From positions 1,488,001-1,552,000 of the forward strand of contig JAXLYV010000001.1 of the NCBI GenBank assembly GCA_046351235.1: DNA of 64,000 nucleotides, read 5' to 3'. A model generated the notes under the pieces. The model was given only the letters and a program-made list of their open reading frames with translations. It made no database searches and was not told the DNA's origin. Positions 26,700-37,330 of the stretch are shown one piece after another; position 1 is the stretch's first letter; each line of letters starts with the position of its first letter. Source of the stretch: JBBSAT01 sp046351235. Lineage in GTDB: Bacteria > Myxococcota_A > Polyangia > Polyangiales > Sandaracinaceae. The position numbers were made by a program, and so were the translations under genes.

Positions 26700-28204
26700 G
26701 GCCACACCACCGGGCCCAGGGTCGACGCGGCCGGCCCGGGCGCACCGCGGCCGAGCATCCCTCGATCGTTGGCGCCGACGCAGAGCACCTCGCCGTCGCG
26801 CGTCAGGACGCAATCGCTCGCGCCGTACATCACGGCGCCCACGACGGGCCGGCCGACTTCGATCGCCACGAGCTCGCTCGACGAAGGAACCACCGCGTCT
26901 CCCCAGCCCCACAGCCCGCCCTGCTCGTCCCACGCGAGCGCAGCACGCGCGCCCATCGCGAGACCGACGAGCTGCACGCCCGCGGGAACCGCGACGTAGG
27001 AAGGCCCGATCGAGCACGCGCCGAGCCCCACCGTGCAGTCGGTCGGGCTCGGGGGCGCGGGCCCGAGCACGGTCGCGATGGTGCCGCAGGTGGCGAGGCG
27101 CCCGTCGCGCAGGATCGCGCCGGTCCACTCCGTGTGCGCGTCGAACGTCGCGATGGGCGGGAACGTCGACGCCCGGACGGCCGTGATCGCGTCCATGGTC
27201 GGCGTCGTGGCGCAGAGATCGAGCGCGTCGTTCGCGCCGACCGAGATCATCGCGCCCGACGCGTCGAGCACCGAGGTGTGGCGTGCCTCGACACGCAGGA
27301 CCGACGCGGGCGGCAGCTCGCTCGCGACCACCATCCCCGCGAGCGCATCGTCCGAGGTCCCCGTTCCGAGGCGATAGCGCGAGCCGAGGCCCATGCAGAG
27401 CGGCTGCGTGCCTTCGCCGCGGAGCACGCAGACGTGATCGGCCCCGGCGTCCACGTCGGTCACGCCCACGAGCGGAGACCCGTCCGCCATCGTGATCCGC
27501 ACCGGGACCGTACGCCCGTCTCCCCAGCACCAGAGCTGGCCCTCCGCGCCGCGCACGGCGCACGTGCCCGAGGCGGACACCGCGACGTCGGTCGCGTCGC
27601 TCATCGCCTGCCCCGTCTCGTCGAGAACCTCGATCGGCGTCCCCGAGCATCCGCAGGCGCCGTGCTCGAGGACCTGATCACCACACTCGCCCGCCGAGCA
27701 GTTGCCCCAGCACCAGACGTGCTGGCCGCGCGTGCGCGCGCAGACGTGCGCGAGCTCGGTCGTGGTGTCGGTCGAGAGCGCGTCGAGCTGCACGACGGGA
27801 TCGCACGCCGGGCCACGGCAGGGCTGGCTCGCGTCGCTCGTCGGCTCGCCGGCGTCGTCGCGACGTGGAATGCACGCCCCCTCGACACAGAGCCGGTCGG
27901 GGCACTCGACGATCGTCCCGCACGCGTTGAGGCACTCGCCCTCGACGCAGACGAAACCGATCGCGCAGACCCGGTCCGCGCAGGCATCGCTCGGCAGAGA
28001 GCAAGCGGCGACGCCGGTCGTCGGATCGACGAGGCAGTGCTGGTCGGGGCGGCAGTCGCGGCTCTCGCGACACTCGGCGCGGCACCGCCCCGCGGCGCAG
28101 ACGAGCGGCGCACCGCAGTCGACGGGCCGCGTGCAGCGGGACCCTTCCGCCGGAGCGCTCTGACAGCCGAGCAAGAGGAGCACGCACCCCAGTGAGCGAC
28201 GCAC
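26696..28204 (-). CDS. RCC1-like repeat lipoprotein (paralog 1 of tandem pair)
   Basis: A 502-residue predicted lipoprotein with a GTG start: MRRSLGCVLLLLGC, Cys14. It has the same order as its paralogs: Cys-rich modules (CTRPVDCGAPLVCAAGRC and similar), Asp-rich linker, then RCC1-like blades with HVWCWGNC, EGQLWCWGDG, EQGGLWGWGD and DGEVLCVGANDRG. RCC1 propellers bind proteins or ligands; in bacteria they are exported and mostly uncharacterised. It is the first gene of the two-gene operon, preceded by TAAGGT 6 bases before the start. Confidence 0.85.
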   Translation of the reverse strand: MRRSLGCVLLLLGCQSAPAEGSRCTRPVDCGAPLVCAAGRCRAECRESRDCRPDQHCLVDPTTGVAACSLPSDACADRVCAIGFVCVEGECLNACGTIVECPDRLCVEGACIPRRDDAGEPTSDASQPCRGPACDPVVQLDALSTDTTTELAHVCARTRGQHVWCWGNCSAGECGDQVLEHGACGCSGTPIEVLDETGQAMSDATDVAVSASGTCAVRGAEGQLWCWGDGRTVPVRITMADGSPLVGVTDVDAGADHVCVLRGEGTQPLCMGLGSRYRLGTGTSDDALAGMVVASELPPASVLRVEARHTSVLDASGAMISVGANDALDLCATTPTMDAITAVRASTFPPIATFDAHTEWTGAILRDGRLATCGTIATVLGPAPPSPTDCTVGLGACSIGPSYVAVPAGVQLVGLAMGARAALAWDEQGGLWGWGDAVVPSSSELVAIEVGRPVVGAVMYGASDCVLTRDGEVLCVGANDRGMLGRGAPGPAASTLGPVVWP

Positions 28205-28210
28205 CGGCCG

Positions 28211-28216
28211 ACCTTA
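28211..28216 (-). promoter_or_regulatory. Candidate -10 (TAAGGT) for the RCC1-like pair
   Basis: TAAGGT on the minus strand ends 6 bases before the GTG at 28204; no ribosome site intervenes. A 14-bp perfect palindrome lies further upstream at 28288-28301. Confidence 0.35.
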
Positions 28217-28287
28217 GCGCGAGACGAGCGCCGGCACCTCGCGAGCCGGCCGCGGCGAGCGTTCCGCGAAGGTGCTCCGCGGCAGGC

Positions 28288-28301
28288 CCATCGGCCGATG
28301 G
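28288..28301. promoter_or_regulatory. 14-bp perfect palindrome CCATCGGCCGATGG
   Basis: Self-complementary 14-mer in the 160-bp space between the Nudix gene end and the RCC1-like operon start. It could be an operator; no regulator is identified. Confidence 0.3.
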
Positions 28302-28364
28302 CACGTCGCGAAGGCAGGTCGTCGCCGGGGCGTCCGCCGCGCGGCGCCCGCTTGCCCGGTCGGA

Positions 28365-28829
28365 TCAGGGCGCGACCGGAACGCCCTCGACCACGACCAT
28401 CGACATCGGGAGCAGCGGCGGCCCGCTCGCGGCGTAGCGGCAGAGCTCGACGACCTCGTCGCCCCGCAGCGGCAAGCGCTCGAGCTCTTCGAGCGCGAAG
28501 TAGGCCGCGCCGAGCGAGTGCTCGTTCGGCGTCGCGCGCGGCGCCGAACCACGACGCGGACGGCCGGCGAAGAACGCGCGCACCCGCGCCCCGTCCGGCA
28601 GTGGACGGTGCTCGAGCCGCAAGAGGCCGAGCAGCTCGACCTCCACGCCCGACTCTTCGCGGGTCTCGCGCAGCGCGCCCTCGGCGAGCGTCTCCCCGGG
28701 CTCGACCCGCCCGGCCGGGAGGTACCAGCCGCCCCCGTGCTTGCGCTCGTGGACCAACAAGAACCGGCCCTCTTCGTCGCGCACGAGCACGAGCGCGAAG
28801 AACCACGTCGGAATCGCCTCACGCGCCAT
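28365..28829 (-). CDS. Nudix hydrolase
   Basis: A 154-residue cytosolic Nudix hydrolase. The Nudix box is intact: G40 RVEPGETLAEGALRE, then TREESGVE. No extra domains are present. The substrate cannot be told from the sequence; small proteins of this type clean up modified nucleotides or sugar nucleotides. The ATG at 28829 gives the usual distance to the box. Divergent from the radical SAM gene at 28911; the 81-bp gap holds both promoters. Confidence 0.88.
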   Translation of the reverse strand: MAREAIPTWFFALVLVRDEEGRFLLVHERKHGGGWYLPAGRVEPGETLAEGALRETREESGVEVELLGLLRLEHRPLPDGARVRAFFAGRPRRGSAPRATPNEHSLGAAYFALEELERLPLRGDEVVELCRYAASGPPLLPMSMVVVEGVPVAP

Positions 28830-28895
28830 CGGGGCAGAGCGTCGCACGCCCCGCGCCCGCCCGATCGGGCACGGGACTCGCCCCGGCGAAACGGC

Positions 28896-28901
28896 TATGT
28901 T
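28896..28901 (+). promoter_or_regulatory. Candidate -10 (TATGTT)
   Basis: TATGTT ends 9 bases before the ATG at 28911 of the radical SAM gene, giving a leader of zero to two bases. Confidence 0.35.
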
Positions 28902-28910
28902 GCTCGGCTC

Positions 28911-31727
<2,817 letters not shown>

Positions 31728-31845
31728 AGGCGCGCGGCTTTCCCCGGCCGCGGGATGCGCCACACTCCGGAAACGTCGCCGTCGTGCCGATGAACAGGGT
31801 GGCCCTGTCTCTTTCGTGTGCGCGGCCCGCTCCGAGGTCATATCG

Positions 31846-32964
31846 GTGGATTCCGAGCTCGAAGTCCTCATCGTCGCGGGGCCCGAGCGCGCCCGAGCGC
31901 TCGGCGCGGCCTTGCCGGGGATGCGCCTGTCGACGGCCGAGGACGCCGCCGCGCTGGGGGATCGCCTGCGCGCCTCGACCCCCGACGCCGTCGTCGCGGA
32001 CGAGGCGAGCTGGATCTCGGTGCGCGCGCTCGCCGACATCCTGGCCTCGTTCGGCGGCTCGCGGCCGATCCTGACGATCGCGCCCCCGTGTGCGCCGCCG
32101 GCCAGCGTGGTCGAGCTCGTGCGAGAAGGAGCCGCCGACGTGGTCGCCTCCGAAGGGGCCGACCTCGCGGAGGCGGTGCGGCGCGCCGTGAGCCGCGCAC
32201 GCGGCAGAGGCGGCGACGCGCTCACGCGCGCGGAGCGCCTGCAGGCGCTCGGCGAGCTGACGGCCGGGATCACGCACGACCTGAACAACCTGCTCGCCAT
32301 CGGCTCGACCTTCCTCGAGCTCGCGCGCGATGGGCTCGACCAAGGCGATCCGGCGCTCGCCGATCTCGACGAAGCGCACGGAGCGATCACGCGAGCGACC
32401 GCGCTCACGCGCCACGTCGTGGCCTTTCTCCGCAAGGAGCGCGGCGCGACGACGCTGGTGGACCTGAACGAGCTCGTCCGCTCGCTCGAGCCGCTCGCGA
32501 CCTGCGCCGTCGGCTCGCGGATCCAGCTCGAGATCCGCCTCGCCCCGAGCCTGCCGCCGATCCTCGGCGATGCCTCCGAGCTCGAGCAGGTGGTGCTGAA
32601 CCTCGTGCTCAACGCGCGCGACGCCATCACCGGGCCCGGCAAGATCCTCGTCGAGACCGCGCTTCGAGGCGCCGACGCGCGCGCGACCATGTCCGATGCG
32701 GTGGGGCGGCGGGTGATGCTGCGGGTGACGGACGACGGCTGCGGCATGAGCGCCGAGATCGTGGAGCGCGCGTTCGACGCCTTCTTCACCACGAAGGAGC
32801 GCGGCACCGGCCTCGGGCTCGCGAACGTGCAGTCGATCGTGCGCCGGCACCGTGGCGTCGTCCGCCTCCGGAGCGAGGTCGGGCGCGGGACGACCGTCGA
32901 GGTGCACCTGCCGCTGCCAGGCCGCGCGACCTCGTCGATGCCGGGCCTCCGCCGCCCCGGTTGA
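31846..32964 (+). CDS. Orphan histidine kinase with degenerate receiver domain
   Basis: A 372-residue cytosolic kinase. Residues 1-120 have the alternating pattern of a receiver domain, but the acidic pair is missing (VLIVAGPE instead of VLIVDDE); Asp52 may be the former acceptor. The H box is ITHDLNNLLA with His144, of the NtrB-like HPK4 type. It is followed by the N box LNLVLNARDAI, G1 VTDDGCGMS and FFTTKERGTGLGLANV. There is no membrane segment and no partner regulator nearby. The GTG at 31846 has GAGGT about 9 bases upstream. It converges with the DAHP synthase gene, with 12 bp between the stops. Confidence 0.85.
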   Translation: MDSELEVLIVAGPERARALGAALPGMRLSTAEDAAALGDRLRASTPDAVVADEASWISVRALADILASFGGSRPILTIAPPCAPPASVVELVREGAADVVASEGADLAEAVRRAVSRARGRGGDALTRAERLQALGELTAGITHDLNNLLAIGSTFLELARDGLDQGDPALADLDEAHGAITRATALTRHVVAFLRKERGATTLVDLNELVRSLEPLATCAVGSRIQLEIRLAPSLPPILGDASELEQVVLNLVLNARDAITGPGKILVETALRGADARATMSDAVGRRVMLRVTDDGCGMSAEIVERAFDAFFTTKERGTGLGLANVQSIVRRHRGVVRLRSEVGRGTTVEVHLPLPGRATSSMPGLRRPG

Positions 32965-32976
32965 GGGCGTGCTCGC

Positions 32977-34332
32977 TCAGCTGCGCCGCGGGCGCAAGAG
33001 ACGCGCGAGGGAGAACGCCATCTCGAGCGACTGGCGGTAGTTGAGCCGCGGATCGCAGGCCGTCTCGTACGCCGTCTCGAGATCCGCGTCCGTGAGGCCA
33101 TCGGCGCCGCCGACACACTCGGTGACGTCCTCTCCCGTCAGCTCGAAGTGCACGCCGCCGAGCAGCGTGCCGCCCTTGCGGTGCGCCTCCGCCGTGCGCT
33201 CGAGCTCGGCGAGGATGTCCTCGAACGCGCGCGTCTTGCGACCGCCGGCCGTGGTCCGCGTGTTGCCGTGCATCGGATCGCAGATCCAGAGGACGCGCCG
33301 GCCCGTCGCCTGCACCGCGGCGAGCAGCGGCGGCAGCGCGCTCTCCACGCGCGAGGCGCCGAGGCGCGTGATGAGCACCATCTTGCCGGGCTCGTCCGAG
33401 GGATTGAGGCGCTCGATCAGCGCGACCACGTCGTCCGGCGTGACGCTCGGCCCGAGCTTGACCCCGATCGGGTTCTGCACGCCGCGGAACAGCTCCACGT
33501 GCGCGCCGTCGAGCGCGCGCGTGCGCTCCCCGATCCAGGGCAGGTGCGTGCTCAGATCGTAGTAGCCCGAGCGACGCGGCACGCGCCGCGTCTGCGCCGC
33601 CTCGTAGGGTAGATGCAGGCCCTCGTGCGAGGCGTAGAGCTCCACGCGCGTGAGCTCGTCGATCGTCGTCTCGCCGAGCGCCTCCATGAAGCGCAGACCC
33701 TCCGCGAGCTGCGCGCTCGCGCGCTCGTACTCCTCGCGCACCGAGGCGCTGAGGCGCGCGCTCTCGCGGAACGAGAGGTCCCACTGCTCGGGATGGTGGA
33801 GGTCCGCGAACCCACCCGCCGTGAGCGAGCGGACGAAGTTCATCGTCATCGCCGCGTGGTGGTAGCCGGCGAGCAGGAGGCGCGGATCGGGCCGACGCGC
33901 CGCCTCGCTGAACTCGGCGCGGTTCACGAGGTCGCCGAAGTAGTTCGGGAGCGTGACGCCGTCCCGCGTCTCGGTCGCCACGCTGCGCGGCTTGGCGTAC
34001 TGCCCGGCGAAGCGCCCGATGCGCACCACCGGCCGCTGCGCGCCGTGCACGAGCACGAGCGACATCTGGAGCAGGATCTTCAGCTTCGCGGAGAGCACCG
34101 TCGATCGGCAGTCGGCGAACGTCTCCGCGCAGTCCCCGCCCTGCAGCACGAAGCGCCGACCGAGCTGCGCCTCGGCGAGGAGCGACTTCAGGCGCTCGAT
34201 CTCCCACGAGGTCACGAGCGGCGGCAGGACGCGCAGCTCCTCGACCACGCGATCGAGCGCCGCCGGATCGGGGTACTCGATCGCCTGCGCGGCGACGTGC
34301 GACCGGTACGAGGTCGGGCTCCAGGCGCTCAT
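32977..34332 (-). CDS. Class II 3-deoxy-7-phosphoheptulonate synthase
   Basis: First step of the shikimate pathway: condenses phosphoenolpyruvate and erythrose 4-phosphate. The 451-residue length and motifs are those of the type II (plant/Mycobacterium-like) enzyme: FVLQGGDCAETFADCRS, GRFAGQYAKPRS, PVVRIGR, LPWIGERTRALDGAHVEL, GVQNPIGVKLGP, ICDPMHGNT and GGVHFELTGEDVTECVGG. Metal ligands Cys, His, Glu and Asp are all in these motifs. The ATG at 34332 follows TAGCAC by 6 bases. Other shikimate genes are not in the window. Confidence 0.95.
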   Translation of the reverse strand: MSAWSPTSYRSHVAAQAIEYPDPAALDRVVEELRVLPPLVTSWEIERLKSLLAEAQLGRRFVLQGGDCAETFADCRSTVLSAKLKILLQMSLVLVHGAQRPVVRIGRFAGQYAKPRSVATETRDGVTLPNYFGDLVNRAEFSEAARRPDPRLLLAGYHHAAMTMNFVRSLTAGGFADLHHPEQWDLSFRESARLSASVREEYERASAQLAEGLRFMEALGETTIDELTRVELYASHEGLHLPYEAAQTRRVPRRSGYYDLSTHLPWIGERTRALDGAHVELFRGVQNPIGVKLGPSVTPDDVVALIERLNPSDEPGKMVLITRLGASRVESALPPLLAAVQATGRRVLWICDPMHGNTRTTAGGRKTRAFEDILAELERTAEAHRKGGTLLGGVHFELTGEDVTECVGGADGLTDADLETAYETACDPRLNYRQSLEMAFSLARLLRPRRS

Positions 34333-34338
34333 GAGCGA

Positions 34339-34344
34339 GTGCTA
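34339..34344 (-). promoter_or_regulatory. Candidate -10 (TAGCAC) for the DAHP synthase gene
   Basis: TAGCAC on the minus strand ends 6 bases before the ATG at 34332. No clear -35. Confidence 0.3.
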
Positions 34345-34373
34345 TCGCGCCGGAGCGACTTCGGCGCAAACGC

Positions 34374-35633
34374 TCACGCCGGAGGCGCGGCGTCCTGGTC
34401 GAGCGGGCCGATGTCCTCGCCGCTCTGGACGAAGAAGGCCTGGCCGTAGACGTCGAGCAGCTCGAGCGCCTTGTCCATGTCCTCGTAGGTGTGGCCGCGC
34501 GTGACGTTCACGCGGAGGCGCTCCTCGCCGACCTTCACGCCCGGGTAGAGGATCGGCACCATCATCACGCCGTTCTCGAGCAGCGCGACGTGCATGAAGA
34601 GCGCCTTGCGCTCCTCGCGCGTCATGACGGGCATGATGTGCGAGTTCGAGTCGCCGAGGTCGAAGCCCGCCGACTTCAAGCCCTTGCGCATGTACTCGGC
34701 CTTCGTCTTCAGCTCGGAGACGAGCGCCGGGCCGTCCTCCTCGAGCATCGTGAGGATCGTGCTCGCCGCGGCCACGATCGGCACCGGCAGCGAGGCCGAG
34801 AAGACGAACGAGCGCGCCTTGTTCTTGATGTGATCGACGACCTCGTCGTCGCCCAGGATGATCCCACCGATGCCGCCGAAGGTCTTGCTGAACGTGCTGA
34901 CGATCACGAGCTTCTCGGTCGGGAACGTGCCCTCGAGGCCGTGCTCCTCGAGGATGCCGCGACCGTGGACGCCGAGCGTGCCGGTGCCGTGCGCGTCGTC
35001 GAGCACGACGCAGGCGTCGTACTTCTTGCAGACCTCGAGCAGCTCCTTGATGGTCGCCTGGTCGCCGTCGAGCGAGTAGAGACCCTCGAAGCAGACGAGC
35101 GCGTTCTTGCGCTCCTTCGTCTTCAGCACGCGCTCGAGGGAGCGCGCGGAGTTGTGGTTGAAGAAGCGGATCTCCGCGCCGTTCTTCGGCACGCCCGCCG
35201 CGAGGAACGAGCCGTCGAGGATGCACGCATGGCTGAGCTGGTCGAGCACGAGCGTCGTGTCGACGTCGGCGAGCGACATGATCGTGCCCACCATCGCCTG
35301 GTAGCCGGTCGTCGTGACGAGGCACTTCGGCATCTGGAACCAGCTCGCCAGGCGCTCCTCGAGCTCCACGTGCGCGACCGTCGTCGCCTGCACGCGCGAG
35401 CTCGAGAGGCCGCACGCGTACTTGTCGACCGCGGCGCGCGCCGCTTCCTTCACCTTCGGATGGTTCGTCAGGCCGAGGTAGTCGTTCGAGCTGAAGTTCA
35501 CGAGCGGCTTACCCGCGATCGTCGTGTGCAGACCGCCCGACTCGAACGCGCGGAAGTAGGGGTACATCTGCTTGGCGCGCGCGTCGCGGATGCGGGCCAG
35601 CTCGGAGTGCGCCTTTTCCTTGATCCAGCTCAT
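34374..35633 (-). CDS. Alpha-oxoamine synthase (AONS/KBL/SPT family, SPT-like)
   Basis: A 419-residue PLP enzyme that condenses an amino acid with an acyl-CoA. Family residues are present: VNFSSNDYLGL (near 46-54), His135 in LDQLSHACILDG, LDDAHGTGTLG (211-221) and the PLP lysine Lys250 in IVSTFSKTFGGIGG. The TFSK context resembles serine palmitoyltransferases more than BioF or Kbl (which read LGKA). Sphingolipids occur in some myxobacteria, so a sphingoid-base role is plausible but inferred. No bio genes are adjacent. It ends 41 bp from the DAHP synthase start on the same strand. Confidence 0.85.
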   Translation of the reverse strand: MSWIKEKAHSELARIRDARAKQMYPYFRAFESGGLHTTIAGKPLVNFSSNDYLGLTNHPKVKEAARAAVDKYACGLSSSRVQATTVAHVELEERLASWFQMPKCLVTTTGYQAMVGTIMSLADVDTTLVLDQLSHACILDGSFLAAGVPKNGAEIRFFNHNSARSLERVLKTKERKNALVCFEGLYSLDGDQATIKELLEVCKKYDACVVLDDAHGTGTLGVHGRGILEEHGLEGTFPTEKLVIVSTFSKTFGGIGGIILGDDEVVDHIKNKARSFVFSASLPVPIVAAASTILTMLEEDGPALVSELKTKAEYMRKGLKSAGFDLGDSNSHIMPVMTREERKALFMHVALLENGVMMVPILYPGVKVGEERLRVNVTRGHTYEDMDKALELLDVYGQAFFVQSGEDIGPLDQDAAPPA

Positions 35634-35748
35634 GGGGCGGAGGACTAGCGTTGGTCGAGCGCGCCATCAACGCGAAAACCCCTTCGCTACGGTGCGAAAC
35701 GGGGTTCGCGCGGGGAAGTGGTCCTACCAGCTGGAGCCTCCAACGCCC

Positions 35749-37299
35749 TCAGATCTCCACGGCGCCCGCCGTGCACCCGGCGCTGGGCCGTGGATTTCCC
35801 AGCTGGTCGGTCGCCGGGCAGCGGACGCCGATGCCGTCCGCCGGGCTCCCGGCCGCGGGGGTCATCACCTCGGGGCCGTCGCCGATCGCGCCCAGCGCGC
35901 CCAGTGCGGGATCGGCGTCCGTCGGGGCCGTCGCGCACGAGGTGGTGGTCCCGCCCGCGGGCCACTGCACGTTGCCGCCGCCGTTCTCGTGCTCGACGTC
36001 GCAGCTCGGGCGGTACCTCGCGGTGTTGTTCGCGACGATCGTGTTCACGAGCGTGAGGCCCTCGCCGAAGATCGCGCCCGCCACGACGCCGTCGCCGATC
36101 GCGCGGTTGCCCGCGATCGTGCAGTTCGTGATCGTCCCGGTCGGCGTGTGCCCGAGCCAGAGGCCGCCGCCGTTCGAGAACGTCGCCGTGTTCTCGGCGA
36201 TGGTGTCGTTCGTCATCGTGACGGTGCAGGTGTTGATCCAGAGGCCGCCGCAGTAGGCGCCCTCGTTGCGCGAGATCGTGCTCGCCGTGATCGAGAGGTC
36301 GAGCCCCTCGAGGTAGAGCCCGCCTGCGTTGCCGGTGTCGGTCGGCGTCACGACGTTGTGGTCGACCGTGCTGCGGTCCATCGCGAACGAGCCGGTGTGG
36401 TCGTTCGAGACCCGGAACACGCCGCCACCGATCGCGCCCGCCGTGTTGTCCTGGATCACGACGCCGCAGAGCGAGGTGATCTCGTCGCGGCCGTCCTGGT
36501 AGAGCGCGCCGCCGCAGCCGCCGTTGCCCGGGTTGCCGCCCGTGCCGCGCGCCTCGTTGCCGGTGAACAGGCTGTTCACGATCGTGAGGTCGCCGTTGAG
36601 CGAGCCCACCGCGCCGCCGTCGCTCGCGCTGTTGTTCCGGAACGTCGAGCCCGCGATGATCGTGTCGCCGCCGCCGAACGCGTAGATCGCGCCGCCCGCG
36701 AGGTCTTGCCCGGTGTCGGGCGCGTGGTTGTCCTCGAAGACCGAGTCGAGGACGGTGAGCGAGCCGCCGTCGCGGTAGATCGCGGCGCCGCCGCCGTCGG
36801 TGTCTTCGGCGACGCGCGTGCTGTGGCCGTCGCGGAACGTGAGCCGCTGCACCGTCAGGCGCGGCGTGGGCGTGTCGTAGCCGGAGTCGAGGTAGAAGAT
36901 GCGGCTCGTCCCGCCGCCGCTCAGCGTCACGGTGAGCCCGCCGTCGATCACCGTCTCCTCGGTGAAGACGATCGGCGAAGTGACCGTGATCGTGACCGGC
37001 GCGCTGCCGCAGTCGAAGACGATCACGCCTCCCGCCGCCGCGGCCGCACGGAGCGCCGCCTCGGTGCAGCTCGCCGCCGTGCCGTCCCCGACGGTCTGCG
37101 TGGGGGTGCCGACGTCGACGAGCGGCGGCACGTCGCAGCGCGGCGCGAGCGCGCCGGCGTCGCGCGGAGGCGAGGAGCCCGTGTCGCGCGCGGGGCCCGT
37201 GTCGCGAGCGCTCGACGATCCGGCGTCGTCGCTCGACGGAGTGGGAGAGCATCCGACGAGAGCCACGAAGAGACCCAGAGCGACCGGCCGGACGTCCAT
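35749..37299 (-). CDS. Right-handed parallel beta-helix lipoprotein
   Basis: A 516-residue predicted lipoprotein: MDVRPVALGLFVALVGC, Cys17. After an Asp/Arg/Thr linker the mature part holds many short repeats of the beta-helix type, such as LTVLDSVFEDNHAPDTG, DTIIAGSTFRNNSASDGGAV, LTIVNSLFTGNEARG and VTMTNDTIAENTATFSNGGG. These resemble polymorphic outer-membrane-protein (Pmp) GGAI/FxxN repeats. No catalytic residues of pectate lyases are apparent. Surface role unknown. The stop at 35749 is 116 bases from the alpha-oxoamine synthase start, both on the minus strand. Confidence 0.85.
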   Translation of the reverse strand: MDVRPVALGLFVALVGCSPTPSSDDAGSSSARDTGPARDTGSSPPRDAGALAPRCDVPPLVDVGTPTQTVGDGTAASCTEAALRAAAAAGGVIVFDCGSAPVTITVTSPIVFTEETVIDGGLTVTLSGGGTSRIFYLDSGYDTPTPRLTVQRLTFRDGHSTRVAEDTDGGGAAIYRDGGSLTVLDSVFEDNHAPDTGQDLAGGAIYAFGGGDTIIAGSTFRNNSASDGGAVGSLNGDLTIVNSLFTGNEARGTGGNPGNGGCGGALYQDGRDEITSLCGVVIQDNTAGAIGGGVFRVSNDHTGSFAMDRSTVDHNVVTPTDTGNAGGLYLEGLDLSITASTISRNEGAYCGGLWINTCTVTMTNDTIAENTATFSNGGGLWLGHTPTGTITNCTIAGNRAIGDGVVAGAIFGEGLTLVNTIVANNTARYRPSCDVEHENGGGNVQWPAGGTTTSCATAPTDADPALGALGAIGDGPEVMTPAAGSPADGIGVRCPATDQLGNPRPSAGCTAGAVEI

Positions 37300-37330
37300 C
37301 GTCCGAGCGTCGGAGAGCCCGCGCAGCGTG

